IMG/VR virus record: IMGVR_UViG_3300042485_001404
Span: 1-62,341 of that record
Source: a virus
Strand: one strand, 5' to 3'
DNA length: 62,341 nt
The notes below the pieces were generated by a model, which searched no databases, was not told where the DNA came from, and saw only the letters and a list, made by a program, of their open reading frames with translations. Within the stretch, counting starts at the first letter, position 1, and every line of letters begins with the position of its first letter. Of this stretch, positions 51,848 through 61,262 are shown in pieces. The translations under genes were made by a program, and so were the position numbers.

Positions 51848-54800
51848 TTATCTTTCAGATTGACTTTTCTGTAGTGCTGAGAAATTAAAGATTAATCTTG
51901 TATCAGCAAAGTTATCAAATATTAACCTTACCACCAAGAACTTATCTCTGAAACTTTCTAACTGAGTCCAGTCTTTATTAGAATTGATAGAAGCAGGATT
52001 AACTATTTTATCCATGTAATAATTAGTTTGAAGAGAAGGTAGATCTTTTAAGAACATAGGAACAGTGTAATCTACTCTTATATCTCTTAAAGAGTTCATA
52101 GTCCAATCTCTTTCATTTCTATCTATGATAGCTACTCCTGGAACATTATTAGTTTGTTGTAACAAGTAGTTTATATCACTATCTTGTTTAGGTGCCAAAG
52201 TAACAATTCCACTTGTTTGTTGAGTGTTATAAAATAACCCTTTATTAAAAGTCACATATCTTTGATCTAAATATTCTTCACTAACTGTATCAAATTTCTT
52301 AGCTTCAGTTTGAAACATTAGTCCAGACCATACTTTAGTTGCTAAAGCTCCTGGGTTATCTACATACTCTACAATAAAAGGATACCTAACACCATAGAAA
52401 GTTTGATAATGATTAGGTCTATTATGCTTCCACAACTTAGTAGAACCTTGTGACCAAGAGTAAAACTTCTCTTGAACATGTAAATAGAAACTAGGCATAT
52501 AAGGATGCCATCCTACCCACTCTTGTCTTTTTAAAGAGTAAGACATAGTCCAACTATTATTTAAAGTCTGAGGTACAAAAACTTCTCCATCTTCATATTC
52601 AATGACAGTTACAGGAACAGTTGTAGGTCTTTCTACTTCTACATAAGTGTAGACTGGAGGAGGAGGTGTACCTACTTGAGTAGGTGTAACTGGAACTTCA
52701 TTTACAGTAAAATTACCAGTAGTTAAGTCTAACTTATAAGTACCCATAAAATATCCATCAGACATACTATTTGTAATAGTGTCTTTTCTAGGCATTGGAA
52801 TATTTACAGGAGGAAAATCATAAATACCTAATAAAGTTCCACCTGTATTAACAAAGTCAAAACCTACTAAAGCCATAGTACCTCCTTGATAAACAAAAGA
52901 TTTTAAGTTAACATCTCCTCCTTCTACAGATACACACAAAGGTTCTCCTGAATCATAATCTTTAAGTTTACAATCTGAAGCAATAGTTCCAAACCACCAA
53001 GAGGCTGCTTGAAAAATAATATTGTTATTAGCTGGAAAATCTTCTTTTAATTTTTTAGTATTAAATAAAACAGATTCAAGACCAAATCCAGCGTTATCTC
53101 CTGACCAATGAATGTAATCTGTAAAATCAGGTTCATCAGCAGCTCCATATCCATACACTAAAGAGTTAACAGGACTAGTTAGTTTTGTTCTTGTATCTAA
53201 ATCATTATAACCAGTTGGCATAATATATTGAAAGACAAGATAATCTGCAGAACTAAATACTGTAGCAGTTTGTTTTTCATACCTTTTTTGAGTAGTTGGT
53301 TGTGCAATAGTTTTTTCAAATTTTAGTCTACAGTTTTCTACTCCCATATAAGCCCAACCATTAGCATTTCTAGCTGCTATAGTTTCAGACAAGTCTGTAA
53401 AAATAGTTGTCTGTCCTCCTTTAGTACAAATTTCATAATCTTGCTCAGGAAGATTTGTAATTTTAAGATCTTTCTTAGTAATAAGAAGTCTTTCTTTATT
53501 TGTATCATAAGTAGATAGAAACCCTACTCCTATATTATTAGAAGGGTTATTGGTGTAAGGATATTTAATTTTATTGGCACTGTAATATTGTTGTTCAATA
53601 ATAAGGTCCATGTGAGTTTTGAAATAATTACTATTTCCATTATCACTGATAGGTTGTAATTGTTGTCCATCAAATAGATACCATTTCTTTTCTTTTGCAG
53701 AAGGAAATAAAATTCCAAACTTAGTCTTAGTTCTTCCCCATTTATGTCTATTACCTGCAGAAGAGTTATTGTCATCTACTATCTTTCTAGGAGGAATAGA
53801 GAAGTACTCTCCTGTACCTATGAAAGAAATTATATCTGAAGTAACTCTTTCTTGGAAAGTCTGAGGACAATGCCAAAGACCTTCTTCAGTATGAACATAA
53901 AGATTATTTTGTATTCTAAATAAATCAGTAATCCTACCTGTTTCTGCTTCAAGATCTTTGTAGTTATTAGGTAGAAACATTCTAAAATTATCTGTTACTT
54001 CTTCTTGAAAAGCTTGTTCTGACCAATGAAATCTATGTGGAAAAGTCTCCACACAATCTGAACAACAATCATATTCTAATCCTAAATGATTAAAAGTTTT
54101 TTGTTTATTTCTTCTTGTGTAATCTGGATTTATAGAGTAGATCTCTGCTGATGCTAATCCTACATAAGCTCTTCCACCTTTTCTTGCTGCATCTAAATAA
54201 GTTAACTTCTTAACCATGTGAAAATCTAAAGCAGTAGTAGGAGGAATTTCATTAGAACCCACTGAGTTAATATCAAAATATTCTCTGTTCCATTCTGAGG
54301 CAGTAGTTCCAGATTCAATTAATCCTGGGGCATTTAAGAAATCAGGAGTGTTGTCTGTGGCTCCATGTCTTAATCCTATATTTATAGAAGACTCAAACCA
54401 AAGATTAGCACAATCTCCTAGCCACTGTATTTCATCATCTTGAGGGTTTTTTCTAAATCCTCTAGGTTTTGCTGTAATGAGATCAATATCATCTTGCATG
54501 TAACTATCTGTAATAGTTTCTCTTAATCCTTCTTTATATAAAAGACCATAAGCTTTGTTCCAAGCATCTTGTTGTAACCCAGAAATTGTTAAGGTAGTTG
54601 CAACTCCTACAAGACCTGCTGCTAAACTTATCAAACCAATTGAAGCTGCTGTTCCTACTCCCCAAGTAAATATAGCAACTACTACAGCTGCTACTACAAG
54701 AACTGCAGCAAGTAAATACTTAAAAAAAGAAGTTTTACCTGCTCTTTTTTTCATCCTAGTGTCAAAGTAAACACTATTGACATATCTCATAGCACTAATA

Positions 54801-57592
54801 TAACTATCTCCATTAAAGACAGTAGCAGTACCAATGTTTGTTATAGAGTCAAAAGTTTCAGGATTTTTACTTTCCTTATAATAAGGAGTTAATCTAAAAT
54901 TAGAGTAAGGTTCAAGAATATCTCTATATAAATAAACATAAGGTAAACTACTTACAGTATTGAAAGTATAGTTTTGTTTTAAATGTACTATGCCTACCCT
55001 ATTATCACAAGCTAAGTTAAATACATCTACCCCTTTATCAGCACTATCATTAGTTAACTTGTCTTCTAAAGCAGTTAGATAATACAGTTCTTTAATGTTA
55101 TTTTCATTTAAAGTAAAAGTATTTTGTGCTACAAAATCTGTTGTAGTATCTCTAGTTTTTATTTGAATAGTAAAACCATCATCATCACTTTCTCCATCCT
55201 TATGTTTTCCTCTTACATAACCTGACCCATCAGATACATCTCTAATTTTAGTTCTACTCTTAATAGAAGTAAGTTTATCAAATTTACCTTGTTGTACAAT
55301 TTTAGAAAAACTTGAGTATTTTCTATTATTAAATTTGTACTCAGGATAAATCAATCCTACAATATCTTTTTTAATTTTTGTAGCTTGTTCTCCAGGAGTA
55401 GCATATTGTGGAAACAAAAGTCCTTGAGCTACAAAGTTTTTTTCTTTAGTAGTTGAGGTAAGTACAGCACTATCTATAATAGTTCTATCAGACTCTTTTC
55501 TTTCATTTCTTACAATATAGTAACCAATTATTTTTTGACCATTAGTATCTACTAAAGAAGGTTTTACAATGTTAGAAAATTTAAGTCCAAAAATATCAGT
55601 AGTATATAAAGGAGAAGAAGTATCTTGAATCCCTGTTGCTATTACTATTTTATAGGTCATTTTTGATACAGTGGATGTACCAGTGTAATAATACATACCT
55701 GTTGTACTATCTAGTGTAGGCCCTGTCATAACAACTGTATAGTTAGGAGTAGGGAATTCAAAACTTTCTACAATATCTGTGATAGTAATAGCAGTTGCAT
55801 ATAAACTACTAGAACTAGAATTATAATTTATATCTCTTACTCTATTATCTGTTGAACTTACTACAAATTCTTGAGGATCTATAGTATTATTTAAAACACC
55901 TGGAACTGTGTCTTCTGTATAATTTACATTATAAGTGTAAGGACCCTTAGTTACAGGGTCTCCAAAATTTGCAGGTAAAGGTGTACAAGTAACTCCTTCA
56001 GGACACTCAGTAGGGCAATCTGCATCTTCCTTTGAAACTGTAACAAGAAGAGTCCTTACAAAATTAGCAGCTTCAGTTGGAGAAACTTTTTCTATAAAAG
56101 GAATATCATGATCTGTTCTTAAAGGAAATCTGTGATGTCTTACAGGAGTATCCTCTAAAGACATTCCTTCAGAATCTAATCCCCAATAAGAATTTGAACC
56201 ACAACTAGGATTATCAATGTACATAGTATCTGTACAAGCATTGTCAGAAGTACTCATAGGATAAGTTGCCCCTCCTGCTGAATAAACTGTATCAGGATCT
56301 GCTGTTGGATTTTTTCCAGGAATATGAAATACAGGGGAAAGAGAATTATCTTCAAAAATATAAACAACCCCCAAAGAATAAATTTCTCCTGGCATATATC
56401 CTACACCATTAAAATGAGCTGCAGGATCTTTGGCATTACTAATTTCTGTATCAGAAACTATTACTTTCTTAGTAATTAAATCTGCATTAATTCTACTTGC
56501 ATATTTTTGTAACTTGCAATAGTTTATTTGTTTACCTTCAATATCTCCAAGAATTAACCTATTTTCAATCTGTTCTATACTTTGAGCTTTTTCAATAATA
56601 TTATTGAACATAGTAACTTCTGCTTGAGTACCAGTACTCTCATAGTTAGTTCCTGTGTAATAAAAAGTAGTATTCCTTGTAGAAATTTCAGCAGTATATT
56701 TTGTATCACTAATTAATCCTCCTCCTGCATTAGCCTCAGTAATTGCTAGTCTATAAAAAGGATAAGTAGTATCTAAAGATGTAGGTTCAAAAACTATCTT
56801 TATAGCTTTATTACTAATCTCATAATTCAAATAAGAATCATTCTTTTCCATAGTAGCTCCTCTCTTTTCTCTATATGAAGAGGTAGAAGCTGTGTTATAG
56901 ATCATAATAGTTTCTGTACTTGTAACAAATTCTGTAGGATTAAAATCCTCATCAAGATATTGTACAGAAAAATTATAAGAACCTGGAGGTAAAACTCCAG
57001 CACCATCTATAACTTGTAAATCTTTTACAACAGGTATTTTCTTGTAGGTTTTAAAAAGATTAAATTTAGAAATGTCCCAATCACCTGTCAAAGTGTTTTG
57101 ATACTCTTCTCCTCTATCTAAAACAAATTTTCTAGGTTTTGGGTCAACCCAATAGATAGTTCTTTCACATCCTCTTCTTAATCTAAAAGTTGCATCAATT
57201 TGTTGAGTAACTTTAAAACCAAGTTTTTCTGTTTGGTCATAATCATCAACTACAACAGTTAAATTACATTCTTTATCTAAGATAGCTATAATAGAATTAC
57301 CACTAGGGTGAGCTAAAAATATAACATTGTTTTCTTCTCCTACATAAACTTTTCCAACAGGCACATAAGGAGTTCCTCCTAAAGTAGGAGGATGAGGAAA
57401 TACAGGAATAGAATAACATTCTTCATTAGACTCTTCATTTGCAATAAAGCCATAATCTCCTTCTTTAGTTTCATTAACTCCTGTAAATACAAATCTAGTT
57501 GTGTTTTCAGGTTGATTTACTAGAGAAGAATCTGTGTTTAAGCCTCCAGGGACATTTACATTATTCCCTTCTTGTTGTTTTTCTTGTGCCAT
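51848..57592 (-). CDS. Tail muzzle / stabilisation protein (P22 gp10-like), 1914 aa
   Basis: Beta-rich protein starting NNVNVPGGLNTDSSLVNQP with TRFVFTGVNE, which matches the opening of crAss-like stabilisation/muzzle proteins. The chain is rich in Thr, Asn and Tyr and in Cys pairs (ADCPTECPEGVTC near 517-530). Residues about 954-1001 are a strongly hydrophobic Val/Ala/Ile/Gly segment (KYLLAAVLVVAAVVVAIFTW and following), unusual in a tail protein. The gene is preceded two bases away by the tubular tail gene. It would form the distal end of the short tail. Confidence 0.82.
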   Translation of the reverse strand: MAQEKQQEGNNVNVPGGLNTDSSLVNQPENTTRFVFTGVNETKEGDYGFIANEESNEECYSIPVFPHPPTLGGTPYVPVGKVYVGEENNVIFLAHPSGNSIIAILDKECNLTVVVDDYDQTEKLGFKVTQQIDATFRLRRGCERTIYWVDPKPRKFVLDRGEEYQNTLTGDWDISKFNLFKTYKKIPVVKDLQVIDGAGVLPPGSYNFSVQYLDEDFNPTEFVTSTETIMIYNTASTSSYREKRGATMEKNDSYLNYEISNKAIKIVFEPTSLDTTYPFYRLAITEANAGGGLISDTKYTAEISTRNTTFYYTGTNYESTGTQAEVTMFNNIIEKAQSIEQIENRLILGDIEGKQINYCKLQKYASRINADLITKKVIVSDTEISNAKDPAAHFNGVGYMPGEIYSLGVVYIFEDNSLSPVFHIPGKNPTADPDTVYSAGGATYPMSTSDNACTDTMYIDNPSCGSNSYWGLDSEGMSLEDTPVRHHRFPLRTDHDIPFIEKVSPTEAANFVRTLLVTVSKEDADCPTECPEGVTCTPLPANFGDPVTKGPYTYNVNYTEDTVPGVLNNTIDPQEFVVSSTDNRVRDINYNSSSSSLYATAITITDIVESFEFPTPNYTVVMTGPTLDSTTGMYYYTGTSTVSKMTYKIVIATGIQDTSSPLYTTDIFGLKFSNIVKPSLVDTNGQKIIGYYIVRNERKESDRTIIDSAVLTSTTKEKNFVAQGLLFPQYATPGEQATKIKKDIVGLIYPEYKFNNRKYSSFSKIVQQGKFDKLTSIKSRTKIRDVSDGSGYVRGKHKDGESDDDGFTIQIKTRDTTTDFVAQNTFTLNENNIKELYYLTALEDKLTNDSADKGVDVFNLACDNRVGIVHLKQNYTFNTVSSLPYVYLYRDILEPYSNFRLTPYYKESKNPETFDSITNIGTATVFNGDSYISAMRYVNSVYFDTRMKKRAGKTSFFKYLLAAVLVVAAVVVAIFTWGVGTAASIGLISLAAGLVGVATTLTISGLQQDAWNKAYGLLYKEGLRETITDSYMQDDIDLITAKPRGFRKNPQDDEIQWLGDCANLWFESSINIGLRHGATDNTPDFLNAPGLIESGTTASEWNREYFDINSVGSNEIPPTTALDFHMVKKLTYLDAARKGGRAYVGLASAEIYSINPDYTRRNKQKTFNHLGLEYDCCSDCVETFPHRFHWSEQAFQEEVTDNFRMFLPNNYKDLEAETGRITDLFRIQNNLYVHTEEGLWHCPQTFQERVTSDIISFIGTGEYFSIPPRKIVDDNNSSAGNRHKWGRTKTKFGILFPSAKEKKWYLFDGQQLQPISDNGNSNYFKTHMDLIIEQQYYSANKIKYPYTNNPSNNIGVGFLSTYDTNKERLLITKKDLKITNLPEQDYEICTKGGQTTIFTDLSETIAARNANGWAYMGVENCRLKFEKTIAQPTTQKRYEKQTATVFSSADYLVFQYIMPTGYNDLDTRTKLTSPVNSLVYGYGAADEPDFTDYIHWSGDNAGFGLESVLFNTKKLKEDFPANNNIIFQAASWWFGTIASDCKLKDYDSGEPLCVSVEGGDVNLKSFVYQGGTMALVGFDFVNTGGTLLGIYDFPPVNIPMPRKDTITNSMSDGYFMGTYKLDLTTGNFTVNEVPVTPTQVGTPPPPVYTYVEVERPTTVPVTVIEYEDGEVFVPQTLNNSWTMSYSLKRQEWVGWHPYMPSFYLHVQEKFYSWSQGSTKLWKHNRPNHYQTFYGVRYPFIVEYVDNPGALATKVWSGLMFQTEAKKFDTVSEEYLDQRYVTFNKGLFYNTQQTSGIVTLAPKQDSDINYLLQQTNNVPGVAIIDRNERDWTMNSLRDIRVDYTVPMFLKDLPSLQTNYYMDKIVNPASINSNKDWTQLESFRDKFLVVRLIFDNFADTRLIFNFSALQKSQSER

Positions 57593-57594
57593 AA

Positions 57595-58611
57595 TTATCT
57601 CATGTATGCTGAGTTACCAGATGTGTATCTATATTTATTTGTAAAGTTAGGGTCATTAAATATCCTATCTTCTGCTTGACCAAGTTTACCAAAGAAACCA
57701 TAGTATCTTTTTCTTCTTGGCAATAAGTAATTACTTCCTTCCATAAGGTCTTCATACTCATCAGTTCCCCAAGGCATCTTAGCTTTGTTTTTAAACTGTT
57801 TGACATACTTCAACCATCTTTGTTCAGCTACTTGAGCTATTTGCATAGCCCCTTCTCTGTGATTCCAAGCTTCTCTTTCTTTGGTTTTCCAACCTAAGTA
57901 ATAAGTAATAGCAGCCTTAGCAGATTCATCATCAGGAACCATAGGATAACCAGTTTCTTTATCAACTCTTTGTCTTAAGTAAGCTAAAGCAACATGACCT
58001 TCTTTAAAAGAGAATCTAAGTTGATCTCCTACAATAGTATATTCATCTGCAGAACTTGCTGTGTTCTCACTATACAATCCTGCATCCTCTTCAGTTTCAC
58101 AAACAAGAGTATTAAAGAAAGTATGGTTAGCTAATCTAACAGGTGTAAATTTTGTTCTGTAAGCCTTAGAATGAACCCAACCTAAGTATTCATATTGCAA
58201 ATCAAAATAAGGTCTGTAATAACCTATTTCTTGATCTCCAATTAACTCTCCTTGACAATCTACAGCAACTAGATCTTCAGTCCAACCTCCACAACAAGAG
58301 TCAGGGGATGTAGCAGGAACTAAGTTTTCAGCAATGACTTGTGGAGTACATGACTCAACTGTAGTTGGAGACCAGGCATTATTTTTAGCAACTTGAATAA
58401 CATAATGTAAACCATTAGGCAAAGCAGCCTGAAAGTTTTTAACTTCAAGAAAAGCAATTCCCTCTTCAGAAGCAGAGGCCATTTGCATAAAACCTAGTGC
58501 TTCTCCTATCCATTCAATAGCTTCATCTTCATTAAGTTCTACACCTCTGAAGTCTCTTAGATACTTTGATAGGATAGTATCTACTGTAACATATTGAAAT
58601 CTATCTTGCAT
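57595..58611 (-). CDS. Tail tubular / ring protein (P22 gp4-like), 338 aa
   Basis: Begins MQDRFQYVTVDTILSKYLRD with helices typical of head-tail ring proteins; GYPMVPDDESAKAAITYYLG near 230-249 and REAWNHREGAMQIAQVAEQR match the helix pair of the crAss tail tubular protein that contacts the portal. Length is normal. It ends two bases before the muzzle gene and starts two bases after the IHF-like gene. Confidence 0.78.
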   Translation of the reverse strand: MQDRFQYVTVDTILSKYLRDFRGVELNEDEAIEWIGEALGFMQMASASEEGIAFLEVKNFQAALPNGLHYVIQVAKNNAWSPTTVESCTPQVIAENLVPATSPDSCCGGWTEDLVAVDCQGELIGDQEIGYYRPYFDLQYEYLGWVHSKAYRTKFTPVRLANHTFFNTLVCETEEDAGLYSENTASSADEYTIVGDQLRFSFKEGHVALAYLRQRVDKETGYPMVPDDESAKAAITYYLGWKTKEREAWNHREGAMQIAQVAEQRWLKYVKQFKNKAKMPWGTDEYEDLMEGSNYLLPRRKRYYGFFGKLGQAEDRIFNDPNFTNKYRYTSGNSAYMR

Positions 58612-58613
58612 GG

Positions 58614-59087
58614 TTATTCAGTTTTAATAATATATTCTTTACCTTGTTTTATCTGGTTGTGTATCAATCTTTTATTACCCCTGGTAAGTATAAAGTTATA
58701 ATAGAGTTTGTTCTCTATTGGCACCCTATTCTTAGACCAATGTAACTTATAGACTACACCATTTGTTTCCTCATTAAGACAGTAAACTACTTTCTTAGTT
58801 GCCTTTGCATCAGGGTTTCTTTCCCAAAGTTTCTTAGTCTCACCCCAATTAGGAGGAAGCATTGGTACACCATCTTTATTAAACACTAACTTTTTCTTTA
58901 CTCCTTGAATAAAAAGAGTCCCCAGTTTTGCTGGAAGAGTTACCTCTTCTCCACTAATAACTTTCTCAATTAAAAATTCCATATAACCATTAGCTATTGG
59001 AACAAAAGTATTTAGTTCTACAGGTTTCTCCACCTCTTTGGAATACCTCTTGTAAGAACTTCTTATGTTTAAGTTTGTCTTCTGCAT
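58614..59087 (-). CDS. IHF/HU-like protein of the tail module, 157 aa
   Basis: Contains a HU-like N-terminal part: NGYMEFLIEKVISGEEVTLP and AKLGTLFIQGVKKKL (about 30-72), the helix-beta arm order of HU/IHF. A gene of this type inside the tail cluster is a signature of crAss-like phages, called IHF subunit gp54. Residues 90-157 are basic. It may bind packaged DNA or be a virion protein. It overlaps the previous gene at one base (59087). Confidence 0.75.
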   Translation of the reverse strand: MQKTNLNIRSSYKRYSKEVEKPVELNTFVPIANGYMEFLIEKVISGEEVTLPAKLGTLFIQGVKKKLVFNKDGVPMLPPNWGETKKLWERNPDAKATKKVVYCLNEETNGVVYKLHWSKNRVPIENKLYYNFILTRGNKRLIHNQIKQGKEYIIKTE

Positions 59088-59794
59088 TATCTATTACTTC
59101 CTTCAGGTCTTTGAATATCTCTTGAATTACTAACTCTATCCTCTTTCTTTTGACCAAAGATAACAATAATTTCCTGAACACAAATGTCAATTAAAGGTTC
59201 AATCAAATCTCCATCAATATCAAAAGTGTGGTTTGGAGTAGCTACACAATCAGTACACTCAGGACATTCTTCACATACAGAAGGAAAATGATGAGCTTCT
59301 AAAGGATCCTCAGCAAGTAGTTTAATTTTTACTACACCTGGGTTATGGTTTAAAGGAAAGTACAAGTATCCATTTTCAAATAAATACTTAGGTTTTGTTC
59401 CTGTATATTTATTCCCTTTCAAATACATTACACCTTGCCTTGTAGTTTCCTCTATTTTCATTCTAGTGTCTATAGTCATTACAAATTCAATGTAGTGTCT
59501 ATTAGAGTCTGTCATTACTCTAGGAATCTTATGTTTAGTTCTGTAAACATCACAACCTAAATCTCCAAGACAATCACATTCATGACTAGGGACTTTTATT
59601 AATTCTACACAAGGTAAAATAGTATAGTTCCAATCACTAAGTCTTTGTTTCTTTTTTAATTGTTGAGACAAGAGTTGCATTCTAACAGTCAATGCTTTAT
59701 TATAAACATGTCTGTCAGATAACCTAGATTCATCACTGGAAACCCCTCTAGAGTAGAGAGATTGAATTCTTTCTGTTATTTCAGCTATTAACAT
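59087..59794 (-). CDS. Ring-type structural protein with Cys-rich end, 235 aa
   Basis: In the slot before the IHF-like gene, as in crAss-like phages. Helical N-terminus (AEITERIQSLYSRG, then LSQQLKKKQ), a beta region at 60-150, and a Cys-rich motif CEECPECTDC near 186-195, beside the DCLGDLGC segment near 74. Cys pairs may form metal or disulfide links in the tail. Function is inferred from place, and the overlap with the nuclease gene is 14 bases. Confidence 0.65.
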   Translation of the reverse strand: MLIAEITERIQSLYSRGVSSDESRLSDRHVYNKALTVRMQLLSQQLKKKQRLSDWNYTILPCVELIKVPSHECDCLGDLGCDVYRTKHKIPRVMTDSNRHYIEFVMTIDTRMKIEETTRQGVMYLKGNKYTGTKPKYLFENGYLYFPLNHNPGVVKIKLLAEDPLEAHHFPSVCEECPECTDCVATPNHTFDIDGDLIEPLIDICVQEIIVIFGQKKEDRVSNSRDIQRPEGSNR

Positions 59795-60500
59795 CTTGGA
59801 TAGTTAAATTTGATTTTAAAATACTTGTAACATCATCTGTATTAATACAGGTAAACTTTCCATCTAATCCTAACCATATAATTACCCTCTTAGAAACTCT
59901 TACTCCTATTTGCTCTAAGAGTAATTGATAGTAAGATAACTGAACTACATAGTGATTCAAAGGGCAGTCTAACAAAGCCTCAAATGGGGCCAACATAGTT
60001 TTACCTTTGAAATTCTTAAACAAATCCTTATTGGTTTTGTAGTCAGCAATTATATAGGTTTGGTTTTTAGTGTCAAATAAGATGATGTCTGCTGTACCTG
60101 CAAAGAAATGTTCAAAGTGATACATTCTAAGTTCTGCAGCTACTGGGATAATGTGCTCTGGTAAACTTTCCCAGAAAGCAACAATAGCTTCTTCTTGAGG
60201 ACAAGAAGGTTTTAAACTCCTGTCAAATTGATAAAGTTCTCCAAAGTTGTGAACTCTGTGTCCTCTGTCTCTAGACTCTTGATTAATGTCAGCCCATTGT
60301 TTTAGGACTTCCTCTGTAGTTATACCTAACTTTTTAGCTGAGAAAGGTGCAACTGCTTGAGCATCAAAGTGCTCATAAAATTTTGAAATTAACCCTGAAA
60401 CTGAGGTTTTAATTGGTTTACCTTCAACAAAGTACTTGTGCTTTTTCTCTTCAAAAGTCAAGTTACTAAAAGGTTGAGTTAATTTACTACTTAAATCCAT
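59781..60500 (-). CDS. RecB/Cas4-like PD-(D/E)XK nuclease, 239 aa
   Basis: Catalytic motifs are visible: GHRVHNFGEL (80-89, His of the RecB motif), GTADIILFD, and IADYKTN (D-x-K with D in DYK). This fold resects DNA ends or debranches. Found at the head of the late operon, it may trim DNA during packaging. A GTG at 60524 would extend the protein by 8 residues, but the ATG at 60500 is preferred, because a promoter element (60505-60512) overlaps the longer leader. It overlaps the ring protein gene by 14 bases. Confidence 0.8.
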   Translation of the reverse strand: MDLSSKLTQPFSNLTFEEKKHKYFVEGKPIKTSVSGLISKFYEHFDAQAVAPFSAKKLGITTEEVLKQWADINQESRDRGHRVHNFGELYQFDRSLKPSCPQEEAIVAFWESLPEHIIPVAAELRMYHFEHFFAGTADIILFDTKNQTYIIADYKTNKDLFKNFKGKTMLAPFEALLDCPLNHYVVQLSYYQLLLEQIGVRVSKRVIIWLGLDGKFTCINTDDVTSILKSNLTIQDVNS

Positions 60501-60504
60501 ACTA

Positions 60505-60512
60505 CAAAGATA
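60505..60512 (-). promoter_or_regulatory. Late-operon candidate promoter
   Basis: TATCTTTG on the - strand (complement CAAAGATA) is an exact TAnnTTTG match, 4 bases before the ATG at 60500. The start of transcription would then lie at or very near the start codon, suggesting a leaderless or nearly leaderless message. It follows the U tract of the terminator at 60515-60541. A good -33 motif is not seen. Confidence 0.55.
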
Positions 60513-60514
60513 AC

Positions 60515-60541
60515 AAAAAACCACAACTTTATAAGTTATGG
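60515..60541 (-). terminator. Intrinsic terminator after the holin unit
   Basis: On the - strand CCATAACTT ATA AAGTTGTGG forms a 9-bp stem with one G-U pair and a 3-base loop (complement of 60521-60541), followed by six T (complement 60515-60520). Confidence 0.8.
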
Positions 60542-60569
60542 TTTATATTTCTTAAGGCGGGGTATAGAA

Positions 60570-60728
60570 TTACTTACTTAGTTTTGCAGCAAATAATTTT
60601 ACTATAAGACTAACAGGTAAGAATCTAACAATAGTTCTAAGAACTATACCTGCATTAGTTGTAGCTTTACTTTCTGTGTACTTTTTTGCTACTTCAGTTA
60701 AAGCATCATAAATTAATTCTTTTTCCAT
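60570..60728 (-). CDS. Small membrane-like protein behind the holin, 52 aa
   Basis: ATG at complement 60726-60728, stop TAA at 60570-60572. The gene starts two bases after the holin stop. The second half, with RTIVRFLPVSLIVKLFAAKL (31-50), is hydrophobic with basic residues, like a membrane-inserting or amphipathic helix; the first 25 residues are charged. It could be an antiholin, pinholin-like or spanin-like part of the lysis unit, or another membrane peptide. It is followed by the terminator at 60515-60541. Confidence 0.6.
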   Translation of the reverse strand: MEKELIYDALTEVAKKYTESKATTNAGIVLRTIVRFLPVSLIVKLFAAKLSK

Positions 60729-60730
60729 GA

Positions 60731-61156
60731 TTATTCTTTTATTTCGTTAATATTCTTTTTGATTTCTTTTATCTTTTTAATTAGATCTCTTATAAGTGTA
60801 ATAAAAGGTTTGTTACCTATTTTAATACTTTTTTCATCTAAAGATTTAATTTCAATAAACACCCAAGCTACTGTCATTAATTTTGAAAGTAAAAAATCTA
60901 CTCCTTGTAATTTACCTCCAAAGATAAACATATCAATTAAGTATGCAAGAATTATACTGAAACAATAGAAGAAAGATTTCACACTTAAGTTGAAAAGTTT
61001 GTCTGATTGAAAACTTTTCCAACCTCCTAATTTTACAGAAACATAAATTCCTGCTGCAGTATCTAGTAAGATAAACCCTATCATAATAATTATCAATCCT
61101 GTTACAGGAGATAAGAAAGTCAGAATAGAAAGTAGTGTAGCTGTTATTGTCTTCAT
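60731..61156 (-). CDS. Phage holin, 141 aa
   Basis: Membrane protein that makes holes for lysis. Three hydrophobic segments are visible at about 7-35 (including GLIIIMIGFILLDTAAGIYV), 58-80 (SFFYCFSIILAYLIDMFIFG) and 88-104 (LLSKLMTVAWVFIEI); the LDTAAGIYVSVKLGG motif is typical of the phage holin 4 family. The C-terminus is a basic helix (KKIKEIKKNINEIKE). No endolysin is next to it in this window. Confidence 0.82.
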   Translation of the reverse strand: MKTITATLLSILTFLSPVTGLIIIMIGFILLDTAAGIYVSVKLGGWKSFQSDKLFNLSVKSFFYCFSIILAYLIDMFIFGGKLQGVDFLLSKLMTVAWVFIEIKSLDEKSIKIGNKPFITLIRDLIKKIKEIKKNINEIKE

Positions 61157-61166
61157 ATTAAGAAGT

Positions 61167-61212
61167 AAAAAAAGGTTAAATATTTGTGTAAAGATACAAT
61201 TTATTTTAACCT
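61167..61212 (-). terminator. Intrinsic terminator between appendage and holin genes
   Basis: On the - strand AGGTTAAA and TTTAACCT form an 8-bp stem (complement of 61205-61212 and 61173-61180) with a long AT-rich loop, followed by seven T. It separates the 61263-62282 gene from the holin. The loop of about 24 bases makes it weaker than the others. Confidence 0.55.
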
Positions 61213-61262
61213 CTCTTCTATGGGATTACTCTTACAAAATAAATAAAGCTATTACACCTATA

